This document shows, piece by piece, positions 1 to 7,604 of a DNA stretch of 64,000 nt. The translations under genes and the position numbers were made by a program. Each line of letters begins with the position of its first letter. Position 1 is the first letter of the stretch. The notes below the pieces were generated by a model that saw only the letters and a program-made list of their open reading frames with translations, made no database searches and was not told where the DNA came from. Source of the stretch: Microthrixaceae bacterium (GTDB lineage Bacteria > Actinomycetota > Acidimicrobiia > Acidimicrobiales > Microtrichaceae); the NCBI GenBank assembly GCA_020845705.1, contig JADLFH010000020.1:1-64000 (forward strand). The letters are read 5' to 3'.

Positions 1-315
1 ACCAAGGGACAACTGCCCCGCACGCGCGTCGGCCAACAGTGACGGCAGTTCGTCCACACGGGCGGCGACGGACACGAGACGTTCCGCGTCCCGGGGAGCG
101 AACTTGGTGCGCATCGAAACGAAATGAGCGAACGAACGCCAGCCGCCGCCCTGCCAGCCCCCGACATCGTCGAACTCGGCCAAAGCACCGACCAGCTCGG
201 CTTCCAGCGAGTGGATCTGCGCGGACAACAACCCGATCCGCTCGTCCAACTCGCATCGACGCTCAGCCACGTCACGCGACCCCACAGCCATGAACCCGCC
301 GTCCATGCGATTCAT
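1..315 (-). CDS. DUF222 / 13E12-repeat family protein, N-terminal part
   Basis: The reverse strand is open from ATG at 315 to the window edge, giving 105 residues with no stop. The translation contains GGWRSFAHFVSMRTKFAP and ends in VAARVDELPSLLADARAGQL. The pattern (helical start, GW.S...FV..R, then A..L..LP.L..A...GQLS) is the N-terminal DUF222 domain of actinobacterial 13E12-repeat proteins. Those usually end in an HNH nuclease domain, which would lie outside this window. ATG at 291 is an alternative start. The upstream strip (316-360) is noticeably AT-richer than the rest. These proteins occur in many copies in actinobacterial genomes and some accompany mobile DNA; whether this one is active cannot be seen. 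Confidence 0.72.
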   Translation of the reverse strand, partial: MNRMDGGFMAVGSRDVAERRCELDERIGLLSAQIHSLEAELVGALAEFDDVGGWQGGGWRSFAHFVSMRTKFAPRDAERLVSVAARVDELPSLLADARAGQLSLG

Positions 316-423
316 GGTAGCGAACAGATGTATAGGATGGCAACATAAAGTATGAAGTAAACAAATAGATGTTCGAGCCACAGATCTTCGTCAGCATCTG
401 TTCGGACTCCACGGGGCACCGAT

Positions 424-885
424 CCGAAAGCACCGACACCACCGATGGGGTGGAATAGCTGGAACCAGGTCCGCTGTCACGACCTCACCGAGGACATCGT
501 CAAACGGGCCGACGACGCCATCGCGCGACTCGGCCTCGACAAGGTCGGATACGAGTACGTGGTAGTCGACGGCAAGCTGAGCGCCGACGAGGTCCGCTCT
601 CACGTTGGCATGTGGGCGATGCTCGCCGCGCCGCTGATGATCGGTACCGACATGGACCGCCTCGCACCCAAGGTGCTCGAAGCGATCTCGAACGAGGAGA
701 TCATCGCCATCGACCAGGACCCCCTCGGCAAGCAGGCGCGGCGTATCAAGGTGGGGGAGGGCCGCTTCTGGGACCGCACCGAGGTCTGGGCGCGACCGAT
801 CGAGGGCGGCGACTACGCGGTGGCGCTGCTCAACACCACCGGATCACACGTCGAGATCGTGACGACGCTCGAAGATGTGGGGGCC
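424..885 (+). pseudogene. GH27 alpha-galactosidase relic, internally deleted
   Basis: One open frame joins two parts of a GH27 enzyme that are normally about 190 residues apart. The first part is the canonical N-terminus (APTPPMGWNSWN, continuing to GLDKVGYEYVVVDG). The second is the late barrel and C-terminal region (SHVGMWAMLAAPLMIGTDM, then NEEIIAIDQDPLGKQ and EVWARPIEGGDYAVALLN). The region between, which carries the YLKYDNC nucleophile and the acid/base Asp, is missing at about 573-585, so the product cannot be catalytic. The frame begins upstream of the first ATG (445), with no ribosome site or signal peptide. After about 885 the homology ends and the frame runs on into unrelated sequence. 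The reaction of intact homologues is hydrolysis of terminal alpha-galactosides. A piece of the missing middle occurs at 13.7 kb. Confidence 0.85.
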
Positions 886-1119
886 GGGTCATCGAGGAGG
901 TCACCACCGGACCCATGTGCCCAGACGCGACCGATCCGACAACTGGGCAAAGGGCAGACCACCCATCGCGGCGAAACGTGGGGATCGGATTGCGAGGGAG
1001 CGGGCTCAACCCGACTTCGAGTCGAAAGAGGCGAACCGTTCGCTGATTCCCGTGACGAGGAACACACGGTCATTGCAGCGCATGTCACGGAGCCGGGCCG
1101 GTGGAACCGTGACGATGCC

Positions 1120-1140
1120 ACGGTCACAAGTTGTGACCGT
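1120..1140. promoter_or_regulatory. Operator-like palindrome upstream of the secreted protease
   Basis: A perfect inverted repeat has 10-bp arms ACGGTCACAA and TTGTGACCGT around one central base. It ends three bases before the AAGGAGG ribosome site and 17 bases before ATG 1158. A second overlapping palindrome, GTGACCGTCAC, spans 1134-1144. The short spacer argues for a protein-binding site rather than a terminator. The regulator is not identified. Confidence 0.55.
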
Positions 1141-1157
1141 CACAAGGAGGAAGTGCA

Positions 1158-2576
1158 ATGAACCGTCGGTCGATCAAGATCCGAGCCGCAGTCGTAACTG
1201 GTGCAGCCATGCTGCTCGGCACCGTCGGAGTCGTGTCCGGACCCGCGAGCGCCCAGAACGTTCAACTGCCGACCCTGGACTCCCCAGTGAGGATCCGGAA
1301 CCGAGTCGGCGAGGATGCGATCCGGGCCTTGGGTAGTCGGCTCGATGGCGTGGCCGACAGACTCAGCCTCCGTGGCGACCAGCTGGCGGAGGTGGTGCGC
1401 CGAGATCGGACCCTGTCGGTCGATGCCAGCTCCGAACTGGTGGTGCACGATGAAGCCGCTGATCATGCGCTCTCGGCTGCTTCGGCCGCCGACTGGCCGA
1501 CGACTCCGGTGTTCCCCGATATCAAGACCTTCTCGCTCCACAGCAAGTCGAGCAACGTGAAGCGGACGATATATCTCGACTTCAACGGCCACACGATGAC
1601 CGGCACAACCTGGAACACCGCGGAGAACAGGAACTCGATCACGTTGGCACCCTTCGACCTCGACGGCAAGCCATCGACGTTCACTCGCTCCGAGCTGGCG
1701 GTGATCCAGAACGTGTACCTCAGCGTTCGTGAGGACTTCGGCGTATTCGATGTGGATGTGACCACGGCGGACCCTGGAACTGCCGCCCTCGCCAAGTCCA
1801 GCGCGGGGGACGACACCTATGGGATCCGGATCGTGGTCACACCGACTGACTTCCAGGACTGCGACTGCGGAGGGGCTGCGTATCCGGGCAGTTTCGGCAG
1901 TTCGACGGGGACACCGGGGTATGTTCTTCAAGGAACCGCGAAGACCATCGCCGAGGCGGTGAGCCATGAGGCCGGCCACACCCTGGGCCTCAGCCACGAC
2001 GGCGTGACGACGAAAGACGCCGCCTGCGCGGCGGACTCCAAGAAGTGCAGCTACTACCGGGGTCACGGTGACTGGGCGCCGATCATGGGTGTCGGCTACT
2101 ACGAGCGCATCACCCAATGGAGCAAGGGTGAGTATGCGAACGCCAACAACACCCAGGACGACATTGCGATCATCAAGAAGCTGATTCCCTACGTAGTCGA
2201 CTGGGGTGGAACGATGGCCACAGCCCGGAACTACCCACTCGGCACGAAGGTGTACGCGGATCCGATCAACTGGGCCGGCGACGTCGATGCCTACTCCTTC
2301 ACCGTCTCGGCGACCCGCAGCGTCACCGTGAAGGTTGACAACTGGTACGGCGACACGGTCGACACGAACCTCAATGCGAGGATCCGACTCCTCAACTCCA
2401 GTGGTTCCGTCATCGCCACGGCGTCGCCGACGGCGACCACCAGCGCCGCTCTCACGCTGTCGCTCGCGAAGGGCAAGTACTACGTCTACGTCGATGGCGT
2501 CGGCGACGGCATCCCGTCGACGACTGGTTACAGCACCTACGGCTCCATCGGCCGCTACAACGTCAGCTTCGTCTGA
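1158..2576 (+). CDS. Secreted zinc metalloprotease (metzincin-like) with C-terminal PPC-like domain
   Basis: A 472-residue exported protein. A basic start (MNRRSIKIR) and hydrophobic stretch end near PASAQ, giving a Sec signal peptide of about 33 residues. The zinc site is HEAGHTLGLSHDG at residues 270-282. It fits the metzincin pattern HExxHxxGxxHD, with ligands His270, His274 and His280 and catalytic Glu271. The segment before it contains a DCDCGGAAYPG loop that may be disulfide bonded. From about residue 375 (GDVDAYSFTVSA through KGKYYVYVDGVGDG) the sequence resembles the bacterial pre-peptidase C-terminal (PPC) beta-domain of secreted proteases. The start is fixed by AAGGAGG at 1143-1149. 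An operator-like palindrome precedes it and a strong hairpin follows the stop, so it is probably a single-gene transcript. The substrate is unknown. Confidence 0.88.
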   Translation: MNRRSIKIRAAVVTGAAMLLGTVGVVSGPASAQNVQLPTLDSPVRIRNRVGEDAIRALGSRLDGVADRLSLRGDQLAEVVRRDRTLSVDASSELVVHDEAADHALSAASAADWPTTPVFPDIKTFSLHSKSSNVKRTIYLDFNGHTMTGTTWNTAENRNSITLAPFDLDGKPSTFTRSELAVIQNVYLSVREDFGVFDVDVTTADPGTAALAKSSAGDDTYGIRIVVTPTDFQDCDCGGAAYPGSFGSSTGTPGYVLQGTAKTIAEAVSHEAGHTLGLSHDGVTTKDAACAADSKKCSYYRGHGDWAPIMGVGYYERITQWSKGEYANANNTQDDIAIIKKLIPYVVDWGGTMATARNYPLGTKVYADPINWAGDVDAYSFTVSATRSVTVKVDNWYGDTVDTNLNARIRLLNSSGSVIATASPTATTSAALTLSLAKGKYYVYVDGVGDGIPSTTGYSTYGSIGRYNVSFV

Positions 2577-2597
2577 CTCGAGGCGATCAACCGTCAC

Positions 2598-2631
2598 CCT
2601 GAGGGGTGGGGCCAGGGCCCCACCCCTCAGG
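2598..2631 (+). terminator. GC-rich terminator-like hairpin after the protease gene
   Basis: Perfect 16-bp inverted repeat, arms CCTGAGGGGTGGGGCC and GGCCCCACCCCTCAGG, separated by two bases. It starts 21 bp after the stop codon of the metalloprotease. There is no T-run after it, as is common for actinobacterial hairpin terminators. Confidence 0.75.
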
Positions 2632-2904
2632 CGCGTCTCGTCGGACTTGCTCGCGGATCGGCCCACCACCGCCGAAGGTCCATCGCTTTGACCCCAACGA
2701 GCAGACAGGGCCAGGCCCGGCGGGGCTCACCGCCCGAGAGCCCGAGCGGCACGATCCGGTGGAGGCAGGCGCATCGAGGCGTCGAGACCTGCCCGCTAGG
2801 TCTGTCGGCCAGAATGGGCAAGGCGGTGAAGCGACATGCGCTGATACCGCTCCGGGCCCCTCTCGCGGTTTGGATGCTCCGACATGCTGAAAGGAAGGCA
2901 CGAC
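2632..2904. other. Intergenic stretch with no recognisable gene
   Basis: About 270 bases between the terminator hairpin and the transglutaminase-like gene. Frames are open in places, but none resembles a known protein or has a ribosome site. The only signal I see is the AAAGGAAGG ribosome site at the very end, serving the next gene. Confidence 0.5.
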
Positions 2905-3621
2905 ATGGCGACGACAGCGCCGATCGACCCGGCTTCTGCTCCCACCGCGGCAGACGTGGCCCAGACCGACTTTCTCGACCACGGCCACCCCGGCGTGCAG
3001 CGGTTCGCGCTCGATGCCACGAGCAATGCGGAGCACACCGATGCCGCGCGGGCCTCTGCGATCTTCGCGGAGGTCCGGGACCGGATCTGGTACGACCCCT
3101 ACGACATCTCGATCGATCCGAACGACTACACCGCATCCGCGGTGCTCGCCGGGCGTCAACGCTGGTGTGTGCCCAAGGCGGTTCTGCTGGCTGCCGCCGC
3201 TCGGGCGGCTGGTATCCCCGCAAGGCTCGGCTTCGCGGATGTCCGCAACCACCTCCAGTCGCCCCAACTCGCGGAACGGATGGGGACCGATGTCTTCCAC
3301 TGGCACGGGTATGTGCTTCTCTGGATCGACGGCCGGTGGGTGAAGGCGTCTCCGGCGTTCAACGCCGAGCTCTGCGCCCGCTTCGGCACGGCTCCGCTCC
3401 ATTTCGACGGCACCCATGACGCACTGCTCCACGAGTTCACCGGTGACGGTCGACGCCACATGGAGTACCTCGTCGAGCGCGGTGTGTACGCCGACCTGCC
3501 CTTCGAGCTGATCTTCGCCGACCTCACCGATCTCTACCCCGTTGACCTCGTCGCTGCGCCCGACGACGACCCGGCGTTTCGGCCTCGTTCTCAGCAGGCT
3601 GAGCCCGAAATCCCGGCCTGA
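2905..3621 (+). CDS. Transglutaminase-like cysteine protein
   Basis: A 238-residue protein with no signal peptide, so probably cytoplasmic. The transglutaminase/papain-like core is visible: WCVPKAVLLAAAARAAGIPARLGFAD places the nucleophile Cys88 at the start of the core helix. FHWHGYVLLWIDGRWVKASPAFN gives the catalytic His (about 134) and the third-residue strand. The usual Asp of that strand appears as SPAFN, so the triad is not textbook. ATG 2905 is preferred over the in-frame ATG 2884 because AAAGGAAGG sits about 8 bases before it. Family members act as proteases, amidases or peptide cross-linkers, and nothing nearby defines the substrate. It is followed after 89 bp by a CapA-like gene with its own promoter. 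Confidence 0.75.
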   Translation: MATTAPIDPASAPTAADVAQTDFLDHGHPGVQRFALDATSNAEHTDAARASAIFAEVRDRIWYDPYDISIDPNDYTASAVLAGRQRWCVPKAVLLAAAARAAGIPARLGFADVRNHLQSPQLAERMGTDVFHWHGYVLLWIDGRWVKASPAFNAELCARFGTAPLHFDGTHDALLHEFTGDGRRHMEYLVERGVYADLPFELIFADLTDLYPVDLVAAPDDDPAFRPRSQQAEPEIPA

Positions 3622-3697
3622 GGCTGCCGAGTAGGGGAGGGCGGGGCGGGTGGCGGGTGTTCGGATCGGGAATCGCGATGTCGCTCCGGTGTCGCCG

Positions 3698-3703
3698 TAG
3701 GGT
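3698..3703 (+). promoter_or_regulatory. Leaderless -10 box (TAGGGT) of the CapA-like gene
   Basis: TAGGGT lies 7 bases before GTG 3711. This spacing means transcription would start at or beside the start codon. It selects 3711 over the upstream ATGs 3657 and 3678. Confidence 0.7.
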
Positions 3704-3710
3704 TCGCGTC

Positions 3711-4841
3711 GTGAGGAGAGCATCGGCGCCGAGGCGAAGCCGCTTCGCGGCGGCGGTCCTGGTCGTGGCGCTTGGGCCGGCCGGATGCGTGGACTCGGAG
3801 AGGAGACCGATGTCCAGCCCGCCGCCCCCTGAGGCTTCGACGACGGAGCGGGCGAGCACCACGGAACCTGAAAGCCCCACCACGACCGAGCCGGACTCGG
3901 AGCCCGTGGTGTTGGCCTTCGCCGGGGACATCCACTTCGAGGGCGGGTTGCGGAACGTCTTGCGCTCGGACCCGGCCCGGCTCTTCGCCGGTGTCGGACT
4001 CGTCTTCGAGGATTCCGATCTGGTTGTTGCGAACCTGGAGACCGCCATCACCGAGCGTGGAACGCCTGCCGAGAAGAGCTTCACCTTCCGGGCACCCCGA
4101 GAGGCGTTGGGAGCACTGGCCGACGCGGGTGTGGATGTGATCGGCATGGCGAACAACCATGCGTTGGACTACGGGCCCGAGGGTCTCGTCGACACATTGG
4201 CCGCAGCCGATGAATCGCCGGTGCCTGTGGTCGGCATCGGAGTGGACGAGGCGGCTGCGTTGCGTCCTGCGCTAGTCGATGTGAAGGGTCGACGCATCGC
4301 GGTGCTCGCGGCCACCGACGTGATGGACGCGCACCTCGTCGCCTCATGGACGGCAGTGGGCGCCCACCCCGGTGTTGCCTCGGCCAAGCGCACCGACGAG
4401 CTGGTCGAAGCGGTTCGCTCGGCGCGCGCGGAGGCCGACACCGTTGTGGTGTTCCTCCACTGGGGTATCGAGACCGAGACCTGTCCCTCGGGCCGACAGA
4501 AGACGCTCGCCCGCCGGCTCGTGGATGCGGGCGCAGACGTTGTGGTGGGCGGACACGCGCATCGGGTTCAGGGGGCAGGCTTCATCGGAGGCGCCGCGGT
4601 CGGCTACGGCCTGGGGAACTTCGTGTTCAAAGGGGGTTCGGCCGCTGGTCGCAGCTCGGGGATTCTGCGAGTGACGGTGGACCGCCGAGAGGTGATGGGC
4701 ATCGAGTGGGTCCCGGCGCGCATCGATGCCACGGGAATCCCGAAGGTGCTGATGGGCTCGGATGCGAACGCAGCGACAGACGCGTGGCTCGGGCTTCAGG
4801 GGTGCGCGGGTCTCGCCGACGTACCCACCCGAGGGGGTTGA
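3711..4841 (+). CDS. CapA-family lipoprotein (poly-gamma-glutamate/capsule-type phosphoesterase fold)
   Basis: A 376-residue exported lipoprotein. Starting at GTG 3711 the N-terminus is a clean lipoprotein signal (basic MRRASAPRRSR, hydrophobic AVLVVALGPAG, then Cys26), followed by a low-complexity Thr/Ser/Pro/Glu linker. The catalytic-type domain carries the CapA metallophosphoesterase signatures: FAGDIHFEGG, VVANLETAIT, GMANNHALDYG, VFLHWGIETE, VVGGHAHRVQG and YGLGNFVFKG. Family members (CapA/PgsA of Bacillus capsule systems) are needed for polyglutamate export or anchoring. No capB or capC gene is nearby, so that role should not be assumed here. An upstream TAGGGT box and the signal peptide both decide the start. 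Confidence 0.86.
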   Translation: MRRASAPRRSRFAAAVLVVALGPAGCVDSERRPMSSPPPPEASTTERASTTEPESPTTTEPDSEPVVLAFAGDIHFEGGLRNVLRSDPARLFAGVGLVFEDSDLVVANLETAITERGTPAEKSFTFRAPREALGALADAGVDVIGMANNHALDYGPEGLVDTLAAADESPVPVVGIGVDEAAALRPALVDVKGRRIAVLAATDVMDAHLVASWTAVGAHPGVASAKRTDELVEAVRSARAEADTVVVFLHWGIETETCPSGRQKTLARRLVDAGADVVVGGHAHRVQGAGFIGGAAVGYGLGNFVFKGGSAAGRSSGILRVTVDRREVMGIEWVPARIDATGIPKVLMGSDANAATDAWLGLQGCAGLADVPTRGG

Positions 4842-4884
4842 ACCGGCCGCGATCACGCCAGATCTTGGCGCTGAGTACCCGACG

Positions 4885-5691
4885 TCAAGCCGCGGTTGTG
4901 AGTAGCCGTTCCGCCCAGTGGATGCCCTGTTCGAGCGCCAATGGATAGACCGCGCGGGCCCGATCCGCATCGAAGAGGGTCATCGGATTGGCGCCGGCGT
5001 GCGCCGCGATGTCGCGGTTGGGGCGGATCAGGGTGATCCGTCTACACGGGTGGCGTTCGCGCCAGGCACGCAACTCTCGTAGCAACAGGAGTTCCGCGGC
5101 ACGACCGACGGCACCCATCCGTGCTCCCGCCAGCGGTGCCACCACGATCACCTCCTGCGCGTCGGCCGCGGCGTCGACTGAAGTCGCCGACCACATCCCG
5201 CCGTCCACATACAGCCGCCCATCGACACGGTGCGGTGGCAGCAATCCGGGCACGGCCGATGATGCCGCAACGAGATCCGCCAGCGGATAGTGGCCACCGT
5301 CGAGAATGTGGCGACGGCGGCCACGCACATAGACGGCCGACACCGACACCAGTGGGTGGGTCGCCTCCCCGAACAGGGTGCGCGCGGCATCCGCGAGTAC
5401 GCCCCGGTGGCGGCACGGAACCGCCGGGGCCTCCATTGCGGCGACATCCTCGTAGGCCAAACCGAGCGCCACCACTGAGGCCGCCCACGAGCCGGCCGAT
5501 GTTCCCAACGCCGGCGCGCTCGACACGTCGATCCCGCCGGCCGCAAGACCGTGGGCGACCCCGACGCAGTAGCCGATCCCGAACACCCCACCTCCTCCGT
5601 AGACCATGGAGAGCGGATGCGGCCCGTGGGCCACCGCAGGAGTGCCGATCACGTCGACGTTGCCGGGACGGCTGTGCTTCCAGCGATGCAC
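4885..5691 (-). CDS. Patatin-like phospholipase / acyl hydrolase, copy 1
   Basis: A 268-residue patatin-fold hydrolase, expected to cleave acyl esters of lipids with a Ser-Asp dyad. The oxyanion loop GGGGVFG is at residues 32-38, the nucleophile elbow GTSAG at 63-67 (Ser65), and the catalytic Asp in YVDGG at about 163. It starts at GTG 5691, preceded by GGAGGTGAAG. There is no signal peptide, so it is probably cytoplasmic or lipid-droplet associated. It is about 80% identical by eye to the patatin at 7605-8411, including the ribosome-site region, so the pair arose by duplication. It lies downstream of a WS/DGAT acyltransferase and a cupin on the same strand. The shared location suggests neutral-lipid turnover. 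Confidence 0.88.
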   Translation of the reverse strand: MHRWKHSRPGNVDVIGTPAVAHGPHPLSMVYGGGGVFGIGYCVGVAHGLAAGGIDVSSAPALGTSAGSWAASVVALGLAYEDVAAMEAPAVPCRHRGVLADAARTLFGEATHPLVSVSAVYVRGRRRHILDGGHYPLADLVAASSAVPGLLPPHRVDGRLYVDGGMWSATSVDAAADAQEVIVVAPLAGARMGAVGRAAELLLLRELRAWRERHPCRRITLIRPNRDIAAHAGANPMTLFDADRARAVYPLALEQGIHWAERLLTTAA

Positions 5692-5824
5692 GGGACTTCA
5701 CCTCCGGTGATCACCCCATGCGGATGGTCGGCGAAGTGCGCTTCGCTCGCAAGGACTTCGGCGGCAATTGGGGCAAGTGCCCAAGTGGCTCTGGGTAATC
5801 CCTACTGCGTGCGCAGGTGGGGTG

Positions 5825-6154
5825 TCACGCGAGATACAGCTTGCGAATCCGTTGGTGGACGACCCATCGGGTGTGGTCTCCGGCGAAGAGCTTCACCAGG
5901 ACCCCGGGGCGAAGTTCGATGGCACTACCGTCGACGAACTCGACTGTCCCCTCACCTTCGAGGACCAGGAAGATCTCGTCGACCTCGACATCGGTGTCTG
6001 TGCCTGGACCGGCTTCCCACAGGCCCAACTCGAGCCCCCGATAGGTGGTGAGGGTCTGTGATCCCGTCGCCAACAGGTCGGGAGGATCGGTGCGTTGCAC
6101 CTCCACGAAACGGAGATCGGAGGAGATCAGTCGCTCGGATGCCGCCTCGGCCAT
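5825..6154 (-). CDS. Small single-domain cupin protein (cupin_3-like)
   Basis: A 109-residue beta-barrel cupin. The core VEVDEIFLVLEGEGTVEFVDG, followed by IELRPGVLVKLFAGDHTRWVVHQRIRKLYL, matches the cupin_3/EutQ-like pattern (DE.F.VLEG.....DG...L..GD.......H..RW.VH..LRK.Y). The usual metal-binding His residues of the first motif are largely replaced, so the ligand or reaction is unclear. It starts at ATG 6154 with no ribosome site. A TAGGGT box 6 bases upstream indicates a leaderless transcript, and that box overlaps the TAG stop codon of the WS/DGAT gene. It sits between an acyltransferase and a patatin, but no lipid role is shown by the sequence. Confidence 0.8.
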   Translation of the reverse strand: MAEAASERLISSDLRFVEVQRTDPPDLLATGSQTLTTYRGLELGLWEAGPGTDTDVEVDEIFLVLEGEGTVEFVDGSAIELRPGVLVKLFAGDHTRWVVHQRIRKLYLA

Positions 6155-6160
6155 GGGGGA

Positions 6161-6166
6161 ACCCTA
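6161..6166 (-). promoter_or_regulatory. Leaderless -10 box (TAGGGT) of the cupin gene
   Basis: On the minus strand TAGGGT ends 6 bases before ATG 6154. Its first three bases are the stop codon of the upstream WS/DGAT gene (6164-6166). Confidence 0.6.
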
Positions 6167-7582
6167 GGGCCGACGGTCCAGCAGCTCCGCTGCCGCCGCG
6201 AGCATCCCGTCGCGGAAGCGCTCGGCGTCGGGGACGACATCGCGGTCGACGGTGATACCGATGCCCAACTCGCCGCAGTAGGACAGCACGCCCACGATGC
6301 AGGCGATGTTGCCTACGCCGGTCACGATCGGTTGCAGGCTCAGCAGTCGGGAACCCAGCAGGTAGAGCGGGACAGGCGATCCCGGCAGGTTCGTGACCGC
6401 GAGGTTCACGAACGGCTGGCGGGCGAGCAGCGCGGGGGCCAGGCGACGAAGCGCGGGTACCGGGATCAGGTCGACCACCGAGAACAGCGACAACATGTCC
6501 GCCGACTGCTGGGATGCCTTCCGTTCACACATGTCGGCGTGGATCCGGTCGAGCACATCGGCGGGGTCACCGAGGTCGACCGGCAGCGTTGTCACCACGA
6601 ACGAGAACGCGTTGCCACCGCCCTCGTCGGCTGCGGAGTCGCCAACTGGAACCAGCACCTTTGGCGGCCGCCCACCCATGCGGTTGGCGTTCTCTGGCCC
6701 CACCAGCCGACGGAGCGCGCCACAGACGATGCTCAACACGACATCGTTGAGCGTGACTTCACGGGAATGCGCCAGCTCTCGTAGGGGCTCCATCGGCAAC
6801 GACGACCAGACGAAATCGCGGTTCGCGCCGACGCGACCGGTGAGCTCCAGTCGTGGAGCGGGTCGGGGCCGGGATGTGAGCGAGGAAGCCAACGAGCGGG
6901 TGGCTCGGAGAGCCCGGTTGGGGTCGAGGATCCGGCGGGGATCCAGCATCCGGCGGGTCGTGTTGATCCCGAAGGCGAGCTGGCTGCGATACCGGGCGGC
7001 AAGACCCCCGACCACAAGGCCCAGAGCGTCCGGCTCGCGGGCGGCGCTCCACACCGGAATCGAGTCCGGCGCGCTCGGACCCTCCTCGAAATCCAAGAGG
7101 GCCACCGCGGCGCGCAACAACGACAGCCCGTCGGCGACCACGTGGTGGGTCCTGAGCACGACAGCGATGTCGTCGGTGCCATCGTCGAGCCCGTCGATCA
7201 GCCACATGTCCCACAACGGGTGGAGCGGGTCCAGCGGCCGGCCGATCAGGTCGCCGACGAAGGCCCTCAACCGATCAGGGTCACCAGGTTCGGGCAGCGT
7301 GGCGAAACACAGATGGCGGTCGAGGTCGAAGTCGGCGTCGTCGACCCATACCGGTCGAGCCAGGTCGAGGGGCACCTCTCGGATGCGCTGGCGGAACCGT
7401 GGCATCAGGTGAAGGCGGGAGGCCACGTGTGCTCGAAGGTCCCCTGTTCGCACCTCCCCGTCGGGGCCGCGCAACGGGGCGCCCTCGAAACGGCACAGGG
7501 CGCCGATCTGGAGTTGGGCGCCGCCGGCGGTCGCGCACCACAGCGTGGCGTCCTCCGGGCTGACGGGCTCGGTGGCGTTCAT
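6164..7582 (-). CDS. WS/DGAT acyltransferase (wax ester synthase/diacylglycerol acyltransferase), copy 1
   Basis: A 472-residue acyl-CoA-dependent acyltransferase that makes triacylglycerol or wax esters, usually at the inner membrane surface. The condensing motif HHVVADG is at residues 146-152. Other family segments are LMPRFRQRIREVPLDLARPVWVDD near the N-terminus, PLDPLHPLWDMWLIDGL before the active site, and a C-terminal VNLAVTNLPGSPVPLYLLGSRL. ATG 7582 has no ribosome site but has TAGGCT 6 bases upstream, so the message is probably leaderless. Flanked by two patatin paralogs on the same strand, it pairs lipid synthesis with lipid hydrolysis. Its length fits the family (450-500 residues). 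It is divergent in sequence from the second WS/DGAT at 13.9 kb. Confidence 0.9.
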   Translation of the reverse strand: MNATEPVSPEDATLWCATAGGAQLQIGALCRFEGAPLRGPDGEVRTGDLRAHVASRLHLMPRFRQRIREVPLDLARPVWVDDADFDLDRHLCFATLPEPGDPDRLRAFVGDLIGRPLDPLHPLWDMWLIDGLDDGTDDIAVVLRTHHVVADGLSLLRAAVALLDFEEGPSAPDSIPVWSAAREPDALGLVVGGLAARYRSQLAFGINTTRRMLDPRRILDPNRALRATRSLASSLTSRPRPAPRLELTGRVGANRDFVWSSLPMEPLRELAHSREVTLNDVVLSIVCGALRRLVGPENANRMGGRPPKVLVPVGDSAADEGGGNAFSFVVTTLPVDLGDPADVLDRIHADMCERKASQQSADMLSLFSVVDLIPVPALRRLAPALLARQPFVNLAVTNLPGSPVPLYLLGSRLLSLQPIVTGVGNIACIVGVLSYCGELGIGITVDRDVVPDAERFRDGMLAAAAELLDRRP

Positions 7583-7588
7583 CGGCGG

Positions 7589-7594
7589 AGCCTA
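7589..7594 (-). promoter_or_regulatory. Leaderless -10 box (TAGGCT) of WS/DGAT copy 1
   Basis: TAGGCT on the minus strand ends 6 bases before ATG 7582. It lies in the 22-bp gap after the patatin copy 2 stop codon. Confidence 0.65.
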
Positions 7595-7604
7595 GGGCGA
7601 GGGC

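Noticed and set aside
1140-2669. A 509-codon minus-strand open frame
   Set aside because: It is antisense to the metalloprotease gene with its signal peptide and zinc motif, and crosses the terminator hairpin.
3657-3710. Upstream starts (ATG 3657, 3678) for the CapA-like gene
   Set aside because: They bury the lipoprotein signal and precede the TAGGGT box; GTG 3711 fits better.
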